Shown here: piece by piece, positions 53,989 to 62,833 of the stretch
How the letters are laid out: each line of letters opens with the position of its first letter
How positions within the stretch are numbered: the first letter of the stretch is position 1
Assembly (NCBI RefSeq): GCF_000963865.1
Contig: NZ_CP011071.1
Span: 872,501 to 936,500 of the forward strand
Direction: 5' to 3'
Origin: Flagellimonas lutaonensis
GTDB taxonomy: Bacteria; Bacteroidota; Bacteroidia; Flavobacteriales; Flavobacteriaceae
Length of the DNA stretch: 64,000 nt
The notes under the pieces: model-generated
What the model was told of the DNA's origin: nothing
The model's input: the letters and a program-made list of their open reading frames with translations, nothing else
Databases searched by the model: none
Made by a program: the position numbers and the translations under genes

Positions 53989-56604
53989 TTATTTGATAAA
54001 GTCCTCGGCCTTGCCAAGAGCTTCCTGAATTCCTGCTGGATTCTTGCCACCTGCGGTGGCAAAGAAAGGTTGGCCGCCCCCGCCCCCTTGTATGTGTTTG
54101 CCCAACTCACGCACAATTGCGCCTGCGTTTAGGTTGCGCTCAGCAGCCAATTCTTTTGAGATATAGCACGTAAGCAGGGCCTTGCCGTTATTCTCGGCCC
54201 CCAGCAACACAAACATATTGTCTTTGGCCTGCCCCATTTCAAATACAAGGTCTTTCATGCCAGCGGCATCCAAATCGACTTTTTTGGCCAGAAAGTTGAC
54301 GCCGTTCACTTCTTGCATTTCGTTGAGCAAGTCGCCCTTTAGATTTTTGGCCTTGTCCCTTAACAGGGTCTCAACCTGTTTCTTAAGCTGGGCGTTCTCT
54401 TCTTGAAGGGCCACGACAGATTTTACAGGGTCTTTGGTATTGTTCAAGAGGTTTTTTATCTCGTTCAGGGCTTTATTGTTGGTAAGATAGAACTCTTTTA
54501 CAGCATCAGAGGTAATCGCTTCTATTCGCCTTACGCCAGCCGCAACAGCGCTTTCTGACACTATTTTGAAGTGCCAGATGTCTGCCGTATTCTTGACATG
54601 CGTACCCCCACAGAGCTCTATCGACTGCCCAAAGCGAACTGTACGCACGGTATCACCGTACTTTTCGCCGAACAGGGCAATGGCACCTTCGGCCATGGCC
54701 TCTTGCATGGGTATGCTTCTTTTTTCCTCCAAGGGCAGCTGTGCATCGATTCTGGCATTTACAATACGCTCGACCTCTTGCAGTTGCTCTGGGATGAGTT
54801 TTGAAAAATGTGAGAAGTCGAACCGCAAATATTTTGAGTGTACCGCCGACCCCTTCTGCTCAACGTGGTCGCCCAATACTTCCCTCAAGGCCTGGTGCAA
54901 GAGATGGGTGGCCGTATGATTGGCCGCGGTGCGTTCGCGTTGCTTCTTGTCAACGACGGCCTTAAAGGTTCCTGAGGTTTCTTTTGGGAGGTTCTCGGCA
55001 AAATGCACAATTTCGTTGTTTTCTCTTTTGGTATCGACAATGTAGATGACATCTCCATTGGCAGCCTCGAGATAGCCCTTATCACCCACTTGTCCACCCC
55101 CTTCTGCATAGAAGGGCGTCACGTTGAACACCAATTGGTACTGCTCGCCTTCCTTTTTGCTTTTTACCTTGCGGTATTTTACGATCTTGACCTCGGCCTC
55201 CAGTTTGTCGTAACCCACAAATTCTTGTGTTACATCTTTATGCAGAACCGTCCAATCCCCTTTGGAAATCTCTGAAGCGGAACGAGAACGATTCTTTTGT
55301 TCTTGCAAGGCGGCCTCAAATCCTTCCATATCCAGATCATAGCCTCTCTCTTGAAGGATGAGGGCGGTCAGGTCAATCGGAAAACCATAGGTGTCGTACA
55401 GTTCAAAGGCCCTATCACCGGCCACTTTCTTTCCTTTGGTAGATTTGATGATGGAATCCAACAGCACCAGCCCCTGTTCCAAGGTGCCCAAAAAAGAGTG
55501 TTCCTCTTCTTTGGTCACATTCTCGATCAACTGTTTCTCTTTTCTGAGCTCAGGGAAAGCATCGCCCATCTGTTCTACCAATACCTTTACCAGACGATGG
55601 ATGAACGGTTTGTTGGTATCCAAAAAGGTGAACCCATAGCGGATGGCACGCCTCAATATCCTACGGATCACATAGCCCGCCCCCGTGTTGCTGGGCAATT
55701 GCCCATCGGCAATGGAGAAGGCCACGGCCCTGATATGATCGGCCACCACGCGAATGGCAATATTGGTCGCTTCGTCTTTTCCGTATGGCTTGCCGGTAAT
55801 GATTTCAATCTCACGGATAAGCGGTTTGAAGATATCGGTATCGTAATTGGAATGCACCCCCTGCAACACCATGCAAAGCCGTTCGAAGCCCATACCGGTA
55901 TCGATATGTTTCTCAGGAAGGTCTTCGAGCTTGCCATCGGCCTTACGGTTGTACTGGATAAAAACAAGGTTCCATATCTCGACCACTTGTGGATGGTCTT
56001 GGTTTACCAGTGTGGCCCCATCTACCTTTCTTCTTTCGGCATCAGGTCGTATGTCAACATGTATCTCTGAGCAGGGGCCGCAGGGACCTTGGTCGCCCAT
56101 TTCCCAAAAATTGTCTTTTTTACTGCCCATGATGATGCGGTCTTTGGGCACGATAGCCTTCCAAAGGGCAAAGGCTTCCTTGTCCATCCCAAGATTATCG
56201 GCATCATCACTCCCCTCAAAAACTGACACGTACAGACGGTCTTTATCGATTCTGTAGACATCGGTCAGCAGCTCCCATGCCCAGTTGATGGCCTCCTTTT
56301 TGAAATAATCCCCAAAACTCCAGTTGCCCAGCATCTCGAACATGGTGTGGTGATAGGTGTCTTTACCGACTTCCTCCAAATCATTGTGCTTACCGCTGAC
56401 ACGCAGACACTTCTGGGTATCGGCCACACGGGGATGCTTCGGCTTTGAATTGCCCAAGAAATATTCTTTGAACTGGTTCATGCCCGCATTGGTGAACATG
56501 AGGGTGGGATCATCTTTGATGACCATGGGCGCAGAGGGCACAATGGTATGCCCCTTAGACTTGAAAAAGCTTAAAAACTGATCTCTAACCTGTTGGGATG
56601 TCAT
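53989..56604 (-). CDS. alaS: Alanyl-tRNA synthetase
   Basis: The 871-residue cytoplasmic enzyme charges tRNA-Ala. It has the class II catalytic domain (about 1-240: LTEEL-type start [15 protein letters not shown], motif 2 [29 protein letters not shown]), the tRNA-recognition region, and the editing domain with zinc motifs [11 protein letters not shown] and CGGTHV that clear mischarged Ser/Gly. The C-Ala domain ([20 protein letters not shown]) ends the protein. ATG 56604 is the clear start. It is divergent from the M23 peptidase gene. Confidence 0.97.
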   Translation of the reverse strand: MTSQQVRDQFLSFFKSKGHTIVPSAPMVIKDDPTLMFTNAGMNQFKEYFLGNSKPKHPRVADTQKCLRVSGKHNDLEEVGKDTYHHTMFEMLGNWSFGDYFKKEAINWAWELLTDVYRIDKDRLYVSVFEGSDDADNLGMDKEAFALWKAIVPKDRIIMGSKKDNFWEMGDQGPCGPCSEIHVDIRPDAERRKVDGATLVNQDHPQVVEIWNLVFIQYNRKADGKLEDLPEKHIDTGMGFERLCMVLQGVHSNYDTDIFKPLIREIEIITGKPYGKDEATNIAIRVVADHIRAVAFSIADGQLPSNTGAGYVIRRILRRAIRYGFTFLDTNKPFIHRLVKVLVEQMGDAFPELRKEKQLIENVTKEEEHSFLGTLEQGLVLLDSIIKSTKGKKVAGDRAFELYDTYGFPIDLTALILQERGYDLDMEGFEAALQEQKNRSRSASEISKGDWTVLHKDVTQEFVGYDKLEAEVKIVKYRKVKSKKEGEQYQLVFNVTPFYAEGGGQVGDKGYLEAANGDVIYIVDTKRENNEIVHFAENLPKETSGTFKAVVDKKQRERTAANHTATHLLHQALREVLGDHVEQKGSAVHSKYLRFDFSHFSKLIPEQLQEVERIVNARIDAQLPLEEKRSIPMQEAMAEGAIALFGEKYGDTVRTVRFGQSIELCGGTHVKNTADIWHFKIVSESAVAAGVRRIEAITSDAVKEFYLTNNKALNEIKNLLNNTKDPVKSVVALQEENAQLKKQVETLLRDKAKNLKGDLLNEMQEVNGVNFLAKKVDLDAAGMKDLVFEMGQAKDNMFVLLGAENNGKALLTCYISKELAAERNLNAGAIVRELGKHIQGGGGGQPFFATAGGKNPAGIQEALGKAEDFIK

Positions 56605-56654
56605 TATGATAGCAGTGCTTTAAAGAATTTTAACAGACTGAACAAAACAATTTT

Positions 56655-56662
56655 TATATTTG
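56655..56662 (+). promoter_or_regulatory. -7 element of the M23 peptidase operon
   Basis: TATATTTG matches TAnnTTTG, 47 bp before ATG 56710. A TTTA at 56629-56632 is a poor -33 candidate because the spacing is 22 bp. Confidence 0.45.
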
Positions 56663-56709
56663 TTTGTTCTGGAAAAAATGAACGTTCAAAAATAGGACAA
56701 AATCCCTTC

Positions 56710-57687
56710 ATGTCTAAAGTAAAGTACTATTACGATCCCGATACGCTATCGTATCGAAAGATAGAGCCCAAGAAGTCTAGAAAGTACCGCAACATGTTCT
56801 TCTTTCTGCTCAGTTCTTTTCTTTTTGGTTTTTTGGGATTGATCATTTTGCTCAACACAGACTTTTTGAACACCCCAAAAGAGCTTTCTTTAGAGCGCGA
56901 GGTGCGCAATTACGAGCTACAATTTGAGATCTTGAACCGAAAGATGGACCAAATGGAGCAGGTCTTGGCCAACATCGAAGAACGCGACAACAATATCTAT
57001 CGCCTATATTTTGAGGCCAACCCCATACCTGAAGAGCAGCGTCGGGCTGGTTTCGGGGGTATTAACCGATACAAATCACTCGAAGGCTTCAACAATTCGG
57101 AAATCATCATCGATGCCACCCGAAGGTTGGACATCATTCAAAAACAAATGGTCATACAGTCAAAATCGTTGGACGAGATTGCCAAATTGGCCGAAGAGAA
57201 AGAAAAACTATTGGCCGCCATACCGGCCATACAGCCTGTCAGCAACGAAAACCTGACACGCATGGCATCTGGTTATGGTTGGCGCTCGGATCCCTTTACC
57301 AAGGCCCGAAAAATGCATTGGGGCATGGATTTTACCGCACCCCGGGGAACGCCCGTTTACGCCACGGGAGATGGAAAGGTGACCCGTGCCGACAACCGGT
57401 CATCGGGCTATGGCAAACATATTAGAATAGACCATGGCTACGGCTACATGACCCTTTACGCCCATTTGAGCAAGTACAACGTCAGCGTCGGGCAAAAAGT
57501 AAAACGGGGCGACCTTATCGGTTTTGTGGGCAACACGGGCCGTTCTGAGGCACCACACCTACATTATGAGGTCTGGAAAGATGGTGACCGCATCAACCCC
57601 ATCAACTTCTACTATGGCAGTTTGACCGCTGAAGAATTTGAGAACATGTTGAAATTTGCCAACCAAGAAAACCAATCGCTTGACTAA
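56710..57687 (+). CDS. M23-family peptidoglycan endopeptidase
   Basis: The 325-residue protein has one N-terminal membrane helix (MFFFLLSSFLFGFLGLIILL, about 27-47), a coiled coil (about 60-160) and a LytM/M23 domain with zinc motifs HWGMDF (about 217) and HLHYEVW (about 297-303). Such membrane-anchored M23 proteins cut peptidoglycan cross-bridges or activate amidases. ATG 56710 gives MSKVKYYYDPDTL, a conserved start; the longer frame to 56593 runs into the alaS promoter region and is rejected. Its stop overlaps the ATG of the MerR gene (TAATG). Confidence 0.9.
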   Translation: MSKVKYYYDPDTLSYRKIEPKKSRKYRNMFFFLLSSFLFGFLGLIILLNTDFLNTPKELSLEREVRNYELQFEILNRKMDQMEQVLANIEERDNNIYRLYFEANPIPEEQRRAGFGGINRYKSLEGFNNSEIIIDATRRLDIIQKQMVIQSKSLDEIAKLAEEKEKLLAAIPAIQPVSNENLTRMASGYGWRSDPFTKARKMHWGMDFTAPRGTPVYATGDGKVTRADNRSSGYGKHIRIDHGYGYMTLYAHLSKYNVSVGQKVKRGDLIGFVGNTGRSEAPHLHYEVWKDGDRINPINFYYGSLTAEEFENMLKFANQENQSLD

Positions 57688-58016
57688 TGCACGTAGAACT
57701 TCCTGAAAAACGATATTATGCGATAGGCGAGGTGGCCAAGGCCTTTGGGGTCAATACTTCGCTGATTCGGTTCTGGGAAAAGGAATTTGATGTGCTACAG
57801 CCCAAAAAGAATGCAAAGGGCAATCGAAAGTTCACCCCTGAAGACATTAAAAACCTGCAGCTTATCCATCACTTGGTCAAAGAACGGGGTTTTACTTTAG
57901 AGGGTGCCAAAATACACCTCAAGGAAGAAAAGAGAAAGATTACCTCCAATTTCGAGGTCATCCAAAAACTGCAAAAAGTAAAGGCCGAGCTGCAAAAAAT
58001 AAAAGAGCAACTTTGA
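57687..58016 (+). CDS. MerR-family transcriptional regulator
   Basis: The 109-residue protein has a MerR N-terminal winged helix (KRYYAIGEVAKAFGVNTSLI, RFWEKEFDVLQPKKNAKGNR, FTPEDIKNLQLIHHLVKERG) and a short coiled-coil tail, with no Cys-containing effector domain. This compact form is common in Bacteroidota next to the M23 gene. It overlaps the M23 stop by 1 bp, so translation is coupled. The target is not known; autoregulation of the operon is possible. Confidence 0.88.
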   Translation: MHVELPEKRYYAIGEVAKAFGVNTSLIRFWEKEFDVLQPKKNAKGNRKFTPEDIKNLQLIHHLVKERGFTLEGAKIHLKEEKRKITSNFEVIQKLQKVKAELQKIKEQL

Positions 58017-58085
58017 TCATGTAACAATATTACTTGCCGGCCTACTAATCAAGAGCATATGCTTAAACACTAAAAACATACGAAA

Positions 58086-58682
58086 ATGAAAAAATGGTTG
58101 ATTCCCATAATACTCATTGTGCTGGCCGTTATTCTGGGAGGCTGGTACGTAAGAACCAACAACATGCTTGTAGACATGAAGGGGCAGGCCACCAAACAAT
58201 GGGCCAATGTCGAAAGTTCTTACCAACGGCGAAACGACTTGATAGGCAATTTGGTCAAGACCGTACAAGGGGCCGCAGATTTTGAGCGGGGTACTTTAAA
58301 GGATGTTATTGAGGCACGTGCAAAGGCCACCTCGACCACCATCGATGCCGAAAACATCACGGCTGAGCAATTGGCACAATTTCAACAGGCACAAACCGGG
58401 CTGTCTTCTGCCCTATCTCGGTTGTTGGTAACCGTTGAGCGATATCCCGAGTTAAAGGCAAACCAAAACTTTTTAGAACTGCAATCACAGTTAGAGGGCA
58501 CCGAAAACAGAATCAACGTAGAACGAAATCGGTTCAACGAGCTTGCTGGTGAGTACAATATCAAGATCAAGCAGATTCCTACCAACCTGGTTGCCAGTAT
58601 TGCCAATTTTGACCCCGTTCCGCTTTTCAAATCAGATGCCGGTGCGGAAGACGCACCAGAAGTCGAATTCGATTTTGATTAG
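58086..58682 (+). CDS. lemA: LemA family protein
   Basis: The 198-residue protein has one N-terminal membrane helix (KKWLIPIILIVLAVILGGWY, about 2-21) and a helical LemA domain (NNMLVDMKGQATKQWANVES, YQRRNDLIGNLVKTVQGAA, LKANQNFLELQSQLEGTENR, RNRFNELAGEYNIKIKQIP), ending in an acidic tail. LemA proteins are conserved membrane proteins with an unclear role, usually encoded next to TPM-domain proteins as here. Confidence 0.93.
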   Translation: MKKWLIPIILIVLAVILGGWYVRTNNMLVDMKGQATKQWANVESSYQRRNDLIGNLVKTVQGAADFERGTLKDVIEARAKATSTTIDAENITAEQLAQFQQAQTGLSSALSRLLVTVERYPELKANQNFLELQSQLEGTENRINVERNRFNELAGEYNIKIKQIPTNLVASIANFDPVPLFKSDAGAEDAPEVEFDFD

Positions 58683-58684
58683 AC

Positions 58685-59122
58685 ATGTCTGCAGTCGAGG
58701 ATTTTTTGACCGCTGAGGAAGAGCAAGAGATTGTCAAGGCCATTTTAGAGGCCGAAAAGAATACTTCAGGTGAAATCAGGGTGCATATAGAGCCCACAGC
58801 CAAAATAGACCATTTCAGCCGCGCCCAGCAAGTATTCCATATGCTAAAGATGGACAACACCAAGGATGCGAACGGCGTGTTGATCTATGTAGCCGTCAAG
58901 GATCGAAAGTTCGTGATTTACGGCGATAAGGGCATCGACCGAGTGGTGCCAAAAGGCTTTTGGGATTCGACACGCGACCTAATGGCCTCATATTTCAAAA
59001 AAGGGGACTTCAAGAACGGCATCATTCAGGGTGTTTTGAAGGCAGGCGAAGAATTGCAGGCCCATTTTCCGTGGGACCATAACGACACGAACGAATTGAG
59101 CGATGAAGTTTCAAAAGGATAG
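58685..59122 (+). CDS. TPM-domain protein, soluble
   Basis: The 145-residue protein is a single TPM domain (LTAEEEQEIVKAILEAEKNT, SGEIRVHIEPTAKIDHFSRA, AVKDRKFVIYGDKGIDRVVP, FKNGIIQGVLKAGEELQAHF) without a signal peptide or membrane helix. TPM domains occur in thylakoid TLP18.3 and in bacterial YgcG-like proteins. It starts 2 bp after lemA and overlaps the second TPM gene by 20 bp; the three genes form one unit. Confidence 0.9.
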   Translation: MSAVEDFLTAEEEQEIVKAILEAEKNTSGEIRVHIEPTAKIDHFSRAQQVFHMLKMDNTKDANGVLIYVAVKDRKFVIYGDKGIDRVVPKGFWDSTRDLMASYFKKGDFKNGIIQGVLKAGEELQAHFPWDHNDTNELSDEVSKG

Positions 59123-59966
59123 GCCCCTCTTAACAGCCCCATGGGGAAGGAACGCAACTGTTTTTTCGAAAACGGCCATAGCCTTATGTACCGCTCTCAC
59201 ATTTCTCATGTCCCATTTTAGCTGGGCACAGTTTGCTATTCCGCCCAAACCCGAAAAGGAAACCAGCGTCTACGACTATGTGAACCTTTTGTCTGAAGCT
59301 GAAAAAACCTCGCTGGAACAAAAACTCATTCGCTATGCCGATAGTACCTCGACCCAGATCGTGGTGGCCATCATCAGTTCGACCGAAGGAGATAACATCA
59401 ACTACTTGGGTGCCCAATGGGGGCAAAAATGGGGCATCGGACAGGCCGACAAAGACAATGGCATTCTTATTCTCTTGGCCAAAGACGACCGCCGCATCGC
59501 CATCAACACAGGGTATGGTGTCGAAGGCTTGTTGACCGATGCCCTGAGCAAACGCATTATCGAAACTAGAATCATTCCGAAATTCAAGCAAGGGGATTAT
59601 TACGGTGGACTGGATGCCGGGGCCGATGCCATTTTTCAGGTATTGACCGGTGGGTTCAAAGAAGAACGCGAATTTGGCAACAATAGAGGCTTCCCGTTTC
59701 GAGCGCTCTTACCGTTTATAATCTTCATGATCATCTTCATCATTTTGGCCAGCCGTAGAAACCGGGGAGGTGGCAACAACCGGGGAGGCCGCGGGGGCCG
59801 TGGACTCGATATTTGGGACATCATCATTCTCAGCAACATGGGCCGTGGCGGTTACCGGGGCTCCTCTGGCGGTGGCTTTGGCAGTGGCAGCTTTGGCGGG
59901 GGCGGATTCTCCGGTGGCTTCGGCGGCGGCGGTTTCGGTGGTGGCGGTGCTTCTGGGGGGTGGTGA
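59103..59966 (+). CDS. TPM-domain membrane protein with Gly-rich tail (YgcG-like)
   Basis: The 287-residue protein has a signal peptide (cleavage after SWAQ, about 43), a periplasmic TPM domain (about 50-180: YDYVNLLSEAEKTSLEQKLI, ISSTEGDNINYLGAQWGQKW, INTGYGVEGLLTDALSKRII), a membrane helix (LLPFIIFMIIFIILASR, about 203-219) and a long Gly/Ser/Arg-rich tail ending in Gly-Trp. This is the YgcG/TPM architecture found with LemA. Overlap with the upstream TPM gene suggests coupled expression. Function unknown. Confidence 0.88.
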   Translation: MKFQKDRPLLTAPWGRNATVFSKTAIALCTALTFLMSHFSWAQFAIPPKPEKETSVYDYVNLLSEAEKTSLEQKLIRYADSTSTQIVVAIISSTEGDNINYLGAQWGQKWGIGQADKDNGILILLAKDDRRIAINTGYGVEGLLTDALSKRIIETRIIPKFKQGDYYGGLDAGADAIFQVLTGGFKEEREFGNNRGFPFRALLPFIIFMIIFIILASRRNRGGGNNRGGRGGRGLDIWDIIILSNMGRGGYRGSSGGGFGSGSFGGGGFSGGFGGGGFGGGGASGGW

Positions 59967-60061
59967 TATTTGCCATGCCCACAGATGTTTGACATTGGGC
60001 TCTAGACAGCTGCGCTGTTAGACGTAAGACATTAACTTGCTAAGCTTCTAGCTTCTAGCAA

Positions 60062-60115
60062 ACCTATTTCTTCCTCATAAAAATGGTAATGGGCACGCCT
60101 GTAAAATCAAAATGT
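60062..60115 (-). pseudogene. Duplicated 3' end of der (remote direct-repeat copy)
   Basis: This 54-bp segment matches 62832-62885, the end of der, at 51 positions; weaker similarity continues for about 45 bp. Read on the minus strand it still spells [16 protein letters not shown] and a stop. Just upstream a TAA replaces the Glu codon of FLENQ, so it is a relic. It forms one of two direct repeats, 2770 bp apart, flanking the broken MG2-type gene. Confidence 0.85.
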
Positions 60116-60187
60116 GGGTGAAGACCATTTTATAAAAACTACTTGTGAAAGTCGAATATGTGCTGCAGATTGAACTAGTTGAAAAAA
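60116..60187. other. Short intergenic stretch
   Basis: Diverged continuation of the der-like copy and linker DNA up to the pseudogene stop; no gene seen. Confidence 0.5.
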
Positions 60188-62797
60188 TCAATCTGAACCT
60201 ATTTCGGTTTGTGAACTTGTACGTGTCCTAAATTCCTTAGAGATAGAAATCAGTGAACCATCAGCACTCATGCCCTCAACATATAGCAGCAGTTCTTCTT
60301 GATTTTTAATGGGTACGGTTACTGAAGTTGGAATATCAGCACCCACCGAAATATTGGCCTTCCAATCCAAAGCTCCATACTTTTTAAATACCGAGCTTGT
60401 ATAATCAGCATAATTAGGCGTAAAGTATTCTTGGGGTTGTGCATAACCTTTTTCAATCAAGAACTTCGCAAACTTATTCCTATTCTCTGGTAATTCATAG
60501 TGGTTAGATCGCAGAATTATATTGACATAGACTTTTTTATCTACGTCATAATAAATAGCTTGAACACTTGAGAGGGGCATATTGAGAAGACCTATATTCA
60601 CAGAAACAGGCACATTGGATTTAGGAGAAAGCAACATCTCAAAAGGAAAACCATCTGCATCCAACCCCATAGACCTTTTATATCCCAAGGTCATCAGATA
60701 ACTTAGAACACTATTGTATCTTTTGATTTCTTCATCACCGATTATCCTGCCTTAAGATATTGGCAAAAGACTACTTTTAGGTATAAACATATCTGTTTTA
60801 TTTGTATTAACTGACTTATCCACTACTGTTACCTCCTCCAGAACAATAATTCGTTCCCCAATATTCAAAGATTGGTCGATTATCTCTTCTGTACCCACAT
60901 CTTCTTGTCTGTTTAAAACTTTCCATGTCAACCAATTTTTGGTATCATCGATAGCCTTTACATTTTCGGACAACTGAACCTCAACCTCTGGTTTTCTTAG
61001 TTTTCCTTTCTTACCTATTAAAGTTATTCCCAACGAATCGCCTTCAAAAAGAACCATATTTCCTGCAAAGGATTTATCGTTACCAAGTTCTTCAAATTGC
61101 ATGGCCGCTGAAAAATCAGTCGTAAAATACACTTGGTTTTCCTCATTCAAATCCGCATCGATTACTTTGCCTTGGAATGAGATTCCGTTTTCCATTTCAA
61201 AATCCATTTTTGCTTTTTGCAACTTTTTTGAATCCCAATCGTATCTTCCCCAACCTTCTATGAGCAAACGATTGTCCAGCTCAAAACGCTTTTTTCTGTC
61301 TTGGTTTTCAAAAAAATAACGATCCTCAAAATAGGTTTTGATATAGGGTTGGAGAAGAAATGAGGTGATGATGGAATTGTCGGGGGTGTAGGATAAACTT
61401 TGACCGGGGAGAGCGGATATACTTACATTGATTTCATTTTGGATAGCCTTTGGCAATATTAAATCGATTTGAATTGAATCACCAAAAGCTGTCAAACAAT
61501 GATCAATTTTTAAATCCGTCAACCTTGTTTCATTATGTCTATGGTTAAAGAACATTCTATAGGCTATGGGTTTCTGTTCTTGGTCAAAGAGTACTGCAGT
61601 GAGGATGCCAAAAGGCAATTGCTCACGCCGCAATGAAATGACCGGTTCATCAGGATTGATTTCAGCATTTTCAAAATGAATGAATTCATCCCTGTATATG
61701 GCTATGGAATAACTTTTGTCGTCTTTAGCATTGAAAGTCGCCTTTGATGCCACCAACTTCACTAGTATTTGGTCTTGACCATTATTATCTATACTCAAAC
61801 CAATTTGATTCTTGACAGCTTCTGGAAGTGCAATCGTAACCATTGAACCGTCTGGCCTCTGCAATTTCAAAAAATAGCGTTTACCATTTTCGATCATCAA
61901 TCCTGTTTTGCCCATACCCAAGGCATTGGTGGTGATATTGCTCCGTATAAGCTTGCCTGTCTCATCAACCAATGTGATATTATCGACCGATACCTCCTGA
62001 CCTACATCATCTTTAACTAATATTCCAATATGATTATAAGCCCCTGAAATCAAATGTCCCCCCTCTGGATAGGATGTTATACTTATGCCGCCATTTGAAT
62101 CATCTTCATGTGTAATATCATCTTTTAGAACGGTTATATTTTGCCGAAAGGGCTCTAAGTTTTTAAAGTTTCGCATGTAGTTAGTCCACGCCAGCAGCGT
62201 ATACTCCGTATCGGCCAAAGTGGAATCAATGGCAAAATCGCCTCTGGCCATACCATTCTCAACATAGAACAAGTTGTGCTTGATAACTTTACCTTCTTTA
62301 TTGTAGATAGCTACGTGATGTGGCACAATACCTTCGGTCGCTCAGGCCGTTTGCCTACGGCAAAACTCCCTCCTGAGCTATTGTGCCACATCGGCCAGGC
62401 AGTACGACTGCATATTCGCTATATTTAACATTGAAACCATAATCGGGCCATTCGCTCCTCACTGAAGGCACTGTGCACATCAAGGGGCTATAGCGAATAT
62501 GCGTCTAATGGCGACCCCTAGCTAATGCAAGCTACGCTTGCAACGCTACTCGCCATAGCCGCCTGGCCGGAGATTCGTAGTCGAAAAAGACGGTATCTTT
62601 GCTTTTTGATTCTGTACGTATGCTGCAAACCATAACCGTTCACCCTTTGTAAAAGTGGTTTTGTTAATATGCAGGTGGATGTTCTCCCAAACTTCAGAAA
62701 TGGAATCTTGCCGTACATTTTTTTGCCCTAAAACAGCATATAAACATGACGTTACAAGAAAAAACGAGAGAAGGAGTCTTTTCATATAGGTGGTCAT
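60188..62797 (-). pseudogene. MG2-type outer-membrane protein gene, disrupted
   Basis: Three pieces on the minus strand read as one protein of roughly 785 residues. The 5' piece (62797 down to 62571) has a signal peptide (MKRLLLSFFLVTSCLYAV, after an ATG at 62797) and WENIHLHINKTTFTKGERLW, the start of Bacteroidota MG2-domain proteins. The middle piece (62317-60755) begins HVAIYNKEGKVIKHNLF and carries the beta-rich core. The last piece (60751-60188) begins GRIIGDEEIKRYNSVL, is in the same frame, and ends KGYAQPQEYFTPNYADYTSS, SVFKKYGALDWKANISVG, the family C-terminus. Lesions are a 253-bp insertion between the Leu and His codons of TTNL/HVAIY (62318-62570) and one in-frame TAA at 60752-60754. 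Related intact proteins help export or energise outer-membrane transport. It lies between the two der direct repeats. Confidence 0.8.
62318..62570. mobile_element. 253-bp insertion made of two palindromic modules
   Basis: The insertion splits the codon series TTN-L | H-VAIY of the MG2-type gene; its ends coincide with palindrome ends. Module 1 (62318-62391) has 13-bp arms ATGTGGCACAATA/TATTGTGCCACAT, then GCTCAGG/CCTGAGC and TTTGCC-TAC-GGCAAA inside. Module 2 (62392-62569) has arms CGGCCAGGC/GCCTGGCCG, then GCATATTCGCTATA (62410-62423) with TATAGCGAATATGC (62489-62502), and a side hairpin TGCAAGC-TAC-GCTTGCA. It encodes no protein. It could be a MITE-like or palindromic repeat mobilised in trans, or a structured RNA element. 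No target duplication was seen. Confidence 0.75.
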
Positions 62798-62833
62798 TTA
62801 TTGTCAAAAAATGCCACAAATATTGTTCCACAC

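Noticed and set aside
61101-61319. 72-residue plus-strand frame inside the MG2-type pseudogene
   Set aside because: Shadow of the minus-strand coding sequence.
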